DNA of 64,000 nucleotides. Source: Thamnaconus septentrionalis. Lineage: Eukaryota; Chordata; Actinopteri; Tetraodontiformes; Monacanthidae. Of the stretch, positions 1 through 11,500 are shown piece by piece. Position 1 is the stretch's first letter; every line of letters starts with the position of its first letter. Under the pieces are notes generated by a model, which was not told the DNA's origin, made no database searches, and worked only from the letters and a program-made list of their open reading frames with translations. The position numbers and the translations under genes were made by a program. The DNA is taken from the NCBI GenBank assembly GCA_009823395.1, contig CM020510.1, positions 16,658,273-16,722,272 on the forward strand. The letters are read 5' to 3'.

Positions 1-3000
1 ACCCCACGGAATGACAAGGGACTGTTTCGTGTGGATTATATCTAACATTTCGGATTAACGACTACTTTTACGAAATCTCACTTTGTGTCAGAAAGGACGA
101 CTCTCGATACATTGTGGCCGCACTGCTGAAGGTACAAATGCGATCGTTTTAACTTATATCGAAGAGTGGGTTCCGTCTATTTGCTGAACTACTATACGTT
201 AGATTGAAGCGCTCGGCTCAAGATAACGCGTTATGTTCCGATTAACCTATAACTGTGGTGGAAACATTTTGACATTCATACCGCACAATGTTTTAAGCCT
301 GGAATTTTTTTTCTCGCTTTTGCGGCAACGACACCGAAAACATTTTTCCTTAAAACGCGCATCTGGAAAGCTTATCATAACAATGTTACGCAGCTTTGCG
401 AAACTTGAGGTACAGTAACGATACTACGTCCTTAGAGTAAACTCGCGCTACTTTAGTTCACAGACAAAAAGTCTGGCTTTTATTTCCGTTTCCGCATGGA
501 GCAGCTAATGATACTATTTTTCAACCCTACAGCCCGAAAACATTCGGGGCATGAGTAAAGTCGCTGTTTATATGAGATATATTAGTAAGTTTAGCGTATC
601 GTTAGCACAAACTAAGCAGCAAAACTGCTACATATCAAGCGTTGTGTGCGTTATAACATAATACCGAGTCATTATAAGGCAATCTTTGTAATAACGTTAC
701 ATGTTTTTTGTCTGTTTCGCTGAAACGTTACGGTTGACCCAACCCGACCGTTTTTACTGGTAACCAGTGAGTCAGACGGCACTGTCGAGACATCCGCGAC
801 GACAAGGGAATACATTTAGCTTTCGTTACCAACGGGGCTCTTATACCGTTCGTTAATACTTCTTAAATGCGGTCGAGCCAAACGTTTCGTATTTCGCCCG
901 ATTTCAAATGCGCACGTATTTTTACCGTTGCGGTAAAATCATATAAAACGGCGAGCTGCGTAAAAGTGCTGCGCCTGCAACTTTTCTGGTACTTCTTAAA
1001 AAAAAAATATATAGATTGCGTCGTAAAGAAGATGATAAGTGACTAACACAAGTCTATAGTAAGCATAGTTGCCTTTAAATGTATTGTGACTAATGAATTC
1101 TAGTGGATCTCTTTGAAACGCCAGCAAGCTATAAATGTTTTAACTTCCGGTCTTCAAAATAAGGTTACATTGACTCGGGACCAATACTCGGGAAACCAGC
1201 AAAATATATTAAAATTCTCAGTTGAAACGGTTAAAAAAAAAAAAGGTTCAGTGATTGGCAAGGAGTGGTTTAACCACATCAAATATTCCTAAAATCAATA
1301 CACTGCAATACAGTGTTGTTTCAGAATAATTGCACTACAAGAATATTTTTCTCCTGCAGTATTACCTATTAGTAATAGTTATTAGTTATTAATTACACTT
1401 AATGCCTGAGAAAAAACGCCAAAAACTACCTTTATATGACGTTGGTCGAAATTAAAGCTACTGCCATAAGTAATAATATTCACTTTTGTTTCTTAATTCT
1501 GGCCTTGTGAGTTAGCCTGTATTGTTGCTTCCCTCCACTGTTCACTTCCCTCAAATGAGTATCTCAACTGATCAGAAAAAAGGTGGCAGCAATACTAGAC
1601 ATTATATAGCAGCTGGTGTTCTACTCATTTAAGAAATATCACTCAGAATTATTCTAAAATGAATTTCAGTGGTTGTCGATTGAAGTGCAATAGCCTTATA
1701 ATAGAAACGTGATAATTTAGGAATAGTAAAAAATATATATTTGCTGATAATTTAAAAAAAAAAGAAGAAGTAACCTTATTTTGAAAAACGGAACTTACAT
1801 TGCTAAATCCTCTGTAATTTACCAAATTTTCGAATTGTTAAGTTCCTGTGCAAGACCTGTTTTCTTAAAGCTGCTTCCTTCTGACGGGAACACTGTTCAT
1901 CTTCTTAATTCAAAATGAGAGGGGAAAAAAGTTTCTGGACGCTTCAGTTAAAAAAAAAAAAAACGGTCGTTCCGGGCCCGTTACCGCAACGATACGAATA
2001 CGCGTGCCCTCGAAATGTTGGGGCGACCAGTTTGATAAAGGAGATAGGAGGGAAAAAAAACAGACTTGCTTTGGCACAGAGGAGTTTCCGGTTTCTTTCC
2101 GAGGCTTAAATCTTTCGATGGCCAACAAAGTGTGAAAAGAAAACTTTTTTTTGTTTGTTTTGCCCTTGTATAAGAATCTGCGCAGCATTTGCAAATACAC
2201 TTGTGAACAATACGGTGTCTTGTTGCTAGGGCGAAACGGCCGTTTATGGCCAAAAGTACTCAAATATTACATTTTGCGACGGAGTGAAGATGTGTATTAG
2301 AAGGGGTGAGGCTGTGGCGCTGCGAAGTCGCCGGTAAACAGCATTTCGATCGACTAACGAAGATCAACTTGGAAGGAATGAATAAAACACTTAACAAGTG
2401 TTCCAATACATGATGGCGAATTAATATCCTTTAGCGACAGGGTCATGACGGCGTGGCCGTCAAGAGGTTTTTTGTTGTTGTATTTTATTTTTTTTCGACT
2501 ATTTGCAAAAAGGGTGGGAGCCCTAACTCATCAACTTGAACCCCCCCCCTGTGCACTGCGACGCCCAATCGAGAGCCCCGTTCTTCCGTGTAGCCTGTTG
2601 CCCTCGTTGCTGACATTATAACACGTCTAGTTAAGAGTTTTACGATGGTGGGATTAGAAAATTCGTACAATAGCATCATTTACTCTCAATACCAATCTTT
2701 TTCTTACACCCCCGCCCCCCAAACATGAGGGTCACTGGCCGTTGAGCTTTTAGACGCCAAAAATCTGTCTGCAAACTTGGTTCAGATGCATGACGGTGCA
2801 AAACCGATTCCGTCAGCTGCTGGTGTTCTCCCCCAACTGTTACTATTACGAACTAATAGTCTTTTTAAGACTATACATCGCTTCCGTTGTTGCGCGGAAT
2901 GGCAGCACAGGGCTGCCATCGTTTCTCTGGCTGCAAGGCTGAGAGCCCTTGATTCACTTTGTTCAAGCGAAACGCTCCGTTTGATACCGTAACCTTTATC

Positions 3001-3120
3001 TTTTGTCGAGAAATGATTACCATGTGCGAAATATGAGCCGGTCACAGATGGGGGCGGCAGAATGATACGAGCTGTGGCGATGACTTAAGCCTGACATCCG
3101 ACATAAAGTTTTGAGAGAAG
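1..3120. other. Gene-free upstream region with high CpG density
   Basis: No open frame here resembles a known protein and none has convincing splice sites. The first ~960 bases are AT-rich (roughly 42% GC), yet hold about 69 CpG by hand count, well above the ~40 expected from base composition. Bases 1000-1900 are ordinary AT-rich sequence with short A runs. CpG density rises again at about 1970-2600 and 2750-3000. In other vertebrates IFT80 lies divergently upstream of SMC4, so its promoter may be in this region, but I could not recognise an ift80 coding exon. Confidence 0.5.
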
Positions 3121-3163
3121 GACTCACACAAACCCCGACTCTATTTTTTTTTTTTTTTTAATA

Positions 3164-3239
3164 ATACCCCCACCACTCCTCCTCCTCCTCCTCCCCCTCC
3201 CCCTCCCCCTTCTCCTCCTCCACCCCCCGCCCTCCTTCA
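3164..3239. repeat. Pyrimidine-rich tract in the smc4 5' leader
   Basis: An almost uninterrupted run of C and T (CTCCTC and CCCCTC units) ends 12 bases before the smc4 start codon. It follows a T run at 3144-3159. The tract probably lies in the 5' UTR or at the transcription start. It could form triplex or other non-B DNA; that is inference from composition only. Confidence 0.6.
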
Positions 3240-3250
3240 GATTTTGAATC

Positions 3251-6200
3251 ATGCCGTCAAAAACTGCGAAAGGCTCAACTTCCACCGCCAGGAGCAGAGG
3301 GAAGGGGTCGCAGCCCCGAGATGACTCCGAGGACGAGCTGGATGTGCCCCCCCTCAAGAAAGCCGCCCCGGCCCCGGCCCAGGAGGAGGCACCGCCGCCG
3401 ACAACTGGCAAGTAACAAAAGGCTGTTTTGGTGTCTGTGAATCTAAATAAGTTGCGTTCACTTGAGCGCTGTTGCGTGTTGCGTGCGCTCACTCCTGCGC
3501 TGGCGGCGGCCAAGTGGAGCAGCCGGGAGCCTTTATTATTTTATTTTTTTTGCTCACTTTATTCCCGACGCGTCTGTGGGATGGCAGTTCTCTATTTTAC
3601 ACGCAAGTGTCACCAGTCAGCGGCGAATCTCTTGTGATTTTTTTTTCTTTTTTTCTTTTTTTTTTGTAAAGATGGTTTTGACGTCGTCGAGTGCGTTTCT
3701 CACTCGGATCCCCTCGGCAGACGAGGTAATTTATTTTGAACGCTAAAGTCTTTACTCCGGTTGCAAACTGTCGTTGAGCTTATTTGTCATAACTTGCACA
3801 TTTTGCGATTTTCTTTTTTTTTTTCATGCGCGAATGTCAGGCTTTGGATACACACGTGTGCGTAAGAAAGCAAAAAAACAAAAAAAAAAACAAACGTATC
3901 CGCTCTATTTCTCCTAGACTTTGCTCTGTGTGAGAGGTGAATTAGAAACGGTTTGCTAAATCTGAGCTTTATTCGAGCAACAAAAGACTGTGGAGAGACA
4001 GACAGGTCGCTGGGTCGCTGCTGCAGTGTGTGTGTGTGTGTGTGTGTGGACGCGGACGCGTTGGGGCTTTTTTTTTTCTCTCTCCCCTCCCCCCGCCCCC
4101 CACCACACAAGTTTATCAGCTCCGGTCAAGTTTTCTCCGCCTGTGTCGATCAAGATAGCGCGGCTGAAATGACGCGAACGGCCGCGCTTATCCCTTCGCG
4201 ACGAAATGGATGCGGCGCATCCCCGTCTCTCTCCGCTCGCTCCCTCAGCGCTTCTTGCGGGGGAGCGTTCTGCGGTGCGTTTCTCTGCCCCGCGCTCTCA
4301 AACTGGAACCTCTGCGGGGCTGAACAAAAGAGACGCAAGCAACTTTTAAAGCGGGGAAGTGTGTGTGTGTGTGTGTGGGGGGGGGGGCACCGTCGCTTGA
4401 TTGTTGTCGGTGCTGATCTCTAGTTTGTTTGTTTGTTTGGGCCCCCTCCTCTCTCTCTCTCTCTCCTCTCTCCCCCTCTCTCTCTCTCTCCGCTGCTCTT
4501 CCACCCCTCCCCCACGCGACACTGTCCCCAACCTGAAAGGACTCGCACTGGCGAGGAGGAGGAATTAAAAGAGAAAAAAAAAGAAAAGAAAAGGAAAAAA
4601 ACAAGTTGTGCTTCTCTCTCTCTGTGTGCGTGTGTCTGCGTGCGTGCGTGCGTGTGTGTGCGTGCGTGCCACAGATGCGTCTCAAGGGGAGGCAGCCGAG
4701 GTGCTCGACAATCGAAGTTTGGAGGAGATTCTCAGTAGCATCCCTCCACCCCCGCCCCCAGCGATGACCAATGAACCAGGCGCTCCTCGCCTCATGATAA
4801 CGCACTTAGTCAATCGCAACTTTAAGTCGTACGCTGGCGAGCAGATCCTGGGGCCTTTTCACAAGGTACGACCAAACATGGTTACAAGCCTTAGGCCCCG
4901 ACTGGGAAATACTTTGTTACACTTGATGTGTGAAGCTCTCAGATTGTACATGTTTTTTGTTTTTTTTTCTTTTTTGCAGTGTAACATTTTAATTTTATTT
5001 TTTTTAGGACTGTTTTTTAACCTTGTATTTTTTTTTTAGGCTGCTACCATTATACCTCAGTGCATATGAACTTCAAAAATATTTTTTTTAACATTACAAT
5101 CATATACATATATATACTTTTAATTGACTTTCTGTCGTGTTAAATCTGATGAGGCATTTTGAAATGTAAGGATTAGCTGATATCTAACTAAAATTCTGAC
5201 TTGATTTTGAAGCTTTTTGTTCTACCATCACTCTTCTGCAAATAAAGGTGTATATTAAGACAGAAGATATTTGGCTATTGACAGCCACAGTTTTGTCCAG
5301 CTGCATTTAGCTTATGTCTGCCTCACTTTTTAATGTAAGGTTTTATGTATTTTTTTTTGGATATTTACATCCTTTATTTTTTTTCTCTCCCTCTTTTCTC
5401 CCAGCGCTTTTCTTGCATCATTGGTCCAAATGGAAGTGGGAAGTCCAACGTGATAGATTCAATGCTGTTTGTGTTTGGCTACAGAGCTCAAAAGATCAGG
5501 TCGAAAAAGCTCTCAGTGCTGATTCACAGCTCTGATAAACACAAAGATGTGGAAAGCTGCACTGTGGAGGTGCATTTTCAAAAGATTATCGATAAGGTAT
5601 ATTTATGTGTCTATTTCCATGCACAGAGTCACACTACTCTCACTACAAAATTACAATGTCTAATTTGAGGCTGTGTGGAGCTTTTTATTGATTTTCCTTT
5701 TGAAAAATGTTTTTCTTCAATTTTTTATTATTTCTTTATTTGCTGCTCATGGCCATAAATTGGTGCACAACTCTCACACCTGTGACAAAACACAGTTAAA
5801 AATCCTTCTTTAAAAAAAAAAGTGGCAACTCACACCCACACAGGCTCCAGTCAATTTAAGTCAAATGTTTTCTCCAAACTTTTGATCAGTTTTTTGATAT
5901 TTTTTTAAAATGACACCTTAGTGACAGGGCTCTCTGTGTTTAAAAAAAAATCATTATAAAATAATGGGTTCATTTCGTGAGGTAAAAAGTATAATCTGAA
6001 AATCGCAAAGTGAACTGAGTTCAAGGAAGTGCAGTTAGTTTTTTTCTTTGATCTCCCTCAGTGCAATACTTTTTGCTTTTACCTATCTTTACCTGCTCAC
6101 ACCTTATGTTTGAGCCATTAGTTCACAATATACATATATAATCAACTTGTTTTCATGACCATAATTTTGTTAAAACCACCAGCTTCAAAATCTACCATTT

Positions 6201-6825
6201 CTGAGACTTAGAAATATTTTTTAAGTGGTGGTGTACACAAGTTAATTGTTAGATTTGTCCTGAACATTTTTTTTACTTTTTTTTTCAAAGAGCCCAGCCT
6301 ATTATTTTTCATGTACAGTGCCGTTTTTACATTTAAAGTGTTTTACCTCTTAACTAACTGACTTAGAATAAATAACATAAATAATTAATTTTTTTACACA
6401 TCATCTGTTGTGTGATTCCCTTCAGCCCCTCAGGCTAACCTTGTTTATTTTTCTTTCTAAATGTGAGCTCTTTTACAAGATCTCCCCCCTCCCCCTCCTA
6501 TTTGTCAGCATTCTGAGTGTCCTCATGAAATGCTCAGAGTGATTTGAGTTGCTTCTGAACTGAACTGCTCTAAGCTCCTATGTGTTTTCTGCCCCTCCCC
6601 CCTCTGAGCCAGGAAGGAGATGACTACGAAGTGATCCCCAACAGCAAATTTTATGTCTCCAGGACTGCCAACAAAGACAACTCCTCGGCCTACTATATCA
6701 GTGGCAAGAAGGCCACATTCAAGGAGGTCGGGGCTCTGCTCCGCAGCCATGGTATTGACCTGGACCACAACAGATTTTTAATCTTACAGGTAATTGTGTT
6801 TTTCTCTCTCTCTCTTTTCATTCTG

Positions 6826-6861
<36 letters not shown>

Positions 6862-8508
6862 TGCTTTCACCGTTTCATCATCACGTCAAGAGTGCTCCCG
6901 CTTTGCATTCTCTATACATCTCCCAGTTCAGTTGCTGCCAGATATTTTTGTAGCTACCTCAAGCCAAGCCTGTCTCTGAGAGTGACCTGTTGCACTGGAG
7001 CTCTAAAGGGACATCGCGTCCCCTCATCCCCCCTTAGACTGCTATAGCAGCGCATCATGGTTTGATACAATGAGAAAAAAGGTGCGAACCATTATTTGCT
7101 GCTTTAGGATTTTAAGGAAATGATGTGTTTTTTTCTCACATGGACCTGGATGCTAGTAGATGGGATGAGCCACTGGGCGGGGGGCGGGGGGGTTAGTCAA
7201 CCAGCGGGGGCAGGTTGGGCCTTCTGTCCTCTCCCTTTCCCATATTCCTGCCACGCTTTAGCAGCACGTAAATATTGGCGTGTAAGAATGGACCCTAACC
7301 CCAATATTAGCAGTGCTGCTTCAGTGTGGTCGGATCAAACACCCTCCATTGCCATTAATATTGGTTTCCTTTTATTTTTGACTATGCTGCGAATGTGAGG
7401 ACTTCTCTTTTTGATTTTTTTATTTATTTATTTATTTAATTTTTTTGTTTTTACTTTTTCAAAATGTTTTTTGCTTTTCTTCTTCATTTTGGGTGTTAAT
7501 TTAAATTTTTCATTATGCTTTGTGACACCTAAGCGAGTTACACTCACTCACAACTGACACCCCTCATACTGTTTTACATATGGGACTTGAACATTATAAA
7601 TGACAAACGTTCCTGTTGTAACAATTTCATCTCATCCCTCAGTTTAAAAAAAAATGGCTGATTTATTTTATTATTTTTGCAGAATGCTGCATTGAGTGAG
7701 CACTGCTTTCAGCTCTCCTAAGTTTTTGTGGCTTGCTGGTTGATCACACGTGTCCCTGCACAAGTTCCTGTGTGTGTCTGTTTGTGCTCCTGGTGAAACC
7801 TTGGTGACTTTAAGATTTTATGATGGCTTTTCATTTGTTTGTCATGGTGACTCGACCAAACATGACTTGTTGTCCATCCCTTGATTTATTTATGTGTTTA
7901 TTTATATTGTTTATTTTATATCACTCGTGCTTTCTTACACTCTTGCTTCCTTCTCTTTTGCTGTGTCCTCATATTGACTTGCATAAAAAAAATAATTAAA
8001 AATAGTAATGCAATGATTTCTCTAATTATGCATACGCATGTATATATGTGAGTGTATTCATGTCAGTCAGCTCTCATAAAAATAGGCATTTTTATCTTAT
8101 TTTAATTTTTATTATTTTTTTTAAAGACACTATTGCACTGACACCCAGTGTGGATTCTAACATGTGCCCAAGTGAAAACATGTTGAGGTTTTGGAAATTT
8201 TACTGAGCTAAAACTGCATCACGATTTTAATGCTAAGTTTAAGGTAACTGTTTTTTTGACTTTTAACTTAAGAATCACAATTACACCAGGCAGGTGGAAA
8301 TTATCCTTGTGAGTTTTAAGGGAACAACACCATTCCAGTTGAAAATGTTAGTGTGTGTGAAAACATTTTTTTTTTTCCCCAGCATTCAAGCACTGTTTAT
8401 GTCAAAATAGGTTTAAAATGCATCTGAAAAAAATAGGAACCTTTCTATTATTTTTTTTCCATTTAAAATCTCCTTGATTCTGTGATAAGCCCTGGTGTGT
8501 AACCCTTA

Positions 8509-8594
<86 letters not shown>

Positions 8595-11500
8595 ACACTT
8601 ACATGTCAGATTGGAATTTTTTGCAAATTTATACAAACTAATCCTCTTTTAATATTTTATATATATTTTTTAACATTCTTAAATAAACTTTATTTTTTTT
8701 TTTTTTTTTTTTATTGTAAATTCTAACCCCTCTACCCCACCCCGACCCACCCGACTCGATCCCCAGTCCCCCCACACCCCCACCCCCTGTCCGAAACTGC
8801 TTGATGTGTGTGTTAATGTGATCTTCTGGCCCGTGTCCAGGGCGAGGTGGAGCAGATCGCCATGATGAAACCCAAGGGTCAGACGGAGCACGATGAGGGC
8901 ATGCTGGAGTATCTGGAGGACATTATTGGCTCCTGCCGCCTCAAGGAGCCCATCCACACACTGTCCCGGCGCATCGAGCTCCTGAACGAGCAGAGAGGAG
9001 AGAAGGTGACACAGCATCACATGACACTCCTCTTCCTCCTCCTGGCTTGATGTCCGCACGCGAGAATTAACAACAGCTGATTGAATTTCAAGAGTCAAAC
9101 AAACAAGACGCCGTTTGTTAGCAAATGTTTAAATGCTTTTAGCAAACATTTTTAATTTTTTTCTTCTTTTTTCTTCTTCTTTTTTTTTTCTAAAATGCAA
9201 TGCAAATGTATCAATCTATGAGACTGGTCCGTGTATGGATTCTATATATTTGAGGATTCATATAAATGTTCTAATCCATCAGTGGCTGCACGGCAGATGC
9301 TGCCATAACTATTGACTGCTGCATATGGTCTTTGTCAAATAACCTAATTGAGGCTGCGCTATTTCATATTTGATAGTAAAACATGTTCCCTGTTTCAGCT
9401 GAACCGAGTGAAGCTGGTGGAAAAGGAGAAGAATGCGTTAGAAGCGGAGAAGAACACCGCCGTGGAGTTCCTCACCCTGGAAAACGACTTCTTCCTACAA
9501 AAGAATCGGCTCTGCCAGTATCGTGTGTGAGTCTCTCATAAGCAGATACATTCAACAGTGTAATCTCACAGAGTCAAATGTCACGGTGACAGAAGCACAC
9601 TAATGGAGAACAGCCAATGTGATGTTATAACGGTTTGTTTTTTGCTGTTGTTTTGACTTTCAAAACGGACGGCATGTCCCTTTTTCCTCCCCGGATCAAA
9701 GACTTTCAGCTTTGAATGACACAGTTTTACAGCTCACTCTCTTTTTCCACGTCTCTTTGGAATCAGCAATGATCTGCAGAAACTTGTCGTGGCTAGAGAG
9801 CAGGAAAAGCAGAAGATTCTGGAGGATACGAAGGAGCTGACCGAGAAAAATGCGAAGATATCAGAGGAGATGGAGAAAAAGAACCAGGAGCTCAAAAACG
9901 TGGAAAAGTGAGGAGTTTGCCCCCATTTCTGCGTCATCGTTTATGAATCTTTTACTTTGGTTTGTTTATTTATTTTGCCCTGCATTTTGTTGTCACAACC
10001 TCCCGTCTAAAAACTGGTCAATTTTACATACAGTGGTGTGACAATGAAAAACAATCCAGTGGAGTGTAGCCAGTAAAATACAGAAAATTGCTCGTTTGAC
10101 CTAAAACCATAATCAAATAAATAGTATCATTTTTTTTAAATATACGCAAATGCTTTAAATGTCAGATGTGTGGATTTCAAGTGAGACACGTATTAAGACC
10201 ATCTTGTGTAAATTACAACTGTGATATTTTGTCTTTGTCAGGATGTATTGCTGTGTTGAGGTTATTTTCCTGGTTTTCAGAGTTTTTCTAACGCTGTTTT
10301 CCCCCCATGATTACTTTGTCTTGTGTAAAAAAATATATATATATTATTTTTTTTTCTATCAGAAAACAAAACAAGCTGAACAAGTACATCGAGGGCCAGA
10401 AGCAGAAGTTCACCCAGCTTGATCTGCAGGACGTTGAAGTACGTGAGAAGAACAAAGACTGCAAGAGCAAGGGCAAGAAACTGCAAAAGCAGCTGGACAA
10501 GGACAAAGAAAAGGTGTGTTGCTCTTTTAAAAAAAAAAAAAAACTCTTCCAGGCTAAAACACACTTTCAGTGCACTTGTTTATCTTGGTATCACCGCGTG
10601 CTACTCCTAATTTGTGACTGTGCGACCGTGACGCTGATCAGAGACACACGAGCACATTACCGGCATCTGTTGGGAGCTTGAAAGTGTGTCCATTTTTCAT
10701 ATTAATGACACATATCAGAGAAAAATGCAAGAACCTCTAGTCGGTCAAGACAAGCGAGCACCACCTCTCAGTGTTCGGTGTTGATTTTGTCCCGGGGCCA
10801 AAGCACAAATGTGGGCACAAAAGCTCCAGTTTTTGTTGGTTATAGAAAATACAAGCGGATGCTGTTTTGAAGCCGAACAAAGGAAAGATTCTTGAAAGTT
10901 AAGAATGAAGAGCAAATATGAAACAGGTGAGGGATACAGTATTTATACACATATATATTTTAGTTTTGAATTCAGGTCGGCTTAAGAGCGACCAAAGTTC
11001 GGTTCGTATCGTCGATCTCAAATCTCATCGTGTTCTGCTCCTCATTTTCAATGAGTAGCTGTCTAGTATGTGTATACTGACTTTTAATTCATCAGTCTGC
11101 AGAAACCAGTGATTCTGAGATCCTGTGTTAAAATGAAGCATCTAACTAAGAGAAGGAAGTCAGAGCTGATGTGAAAACTGCTGTGGGTGGGACAATCTGT
11201 TACAACTTACTACATGTACAACTGAAAGGCCCAGTGTGTAACATTGACAACACACTTTTGGCATGAAATTGAAATCAAAGGATTTTTAACCAGATTGTAG
11301 TCACTGATAAATAATAAATAATATTTTTATACATTCATGTGTTCGTTCCATGTATGTGGACCCCCCCACATATTGTGATGTTGAAGCTGATATTAGAAAG
11401 ATGAGAGATGAAGTGAGACATTTTTTTTCATTATTTTTTTTTTCAATTTTATTTCTCCATCTAACGCACCAGGCCTTTAATGGGCAATAGGAGAATTTTA

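Noticed and set aside
1910..2263. Overlapping frames on both strands (up to 117 codons) upstream of smc4
   Set aside because: Low-complexity, no domain resemblance and no splice or promoter context; probably chance frames in CpG-dense sequence.
3243..3248. TTTGAA (cell-cycle CHR-like motif) before the smc4 ATG
   Set aside because: Only a few bases from the start codon and too short to be significant; position unlikely for a promoter element.
4245..4805. 186-codon minus-strand frame
   Set aside because: Encodes His-Thr and Arg-Glu repeats from GT and CT microsatellites, and overlaps smc4 exon 2.
8402..8726. Poly-His/Thr and poly-Cys/Val frames
   Set aside because: Direct translation of the (GT)41 microsatellite.
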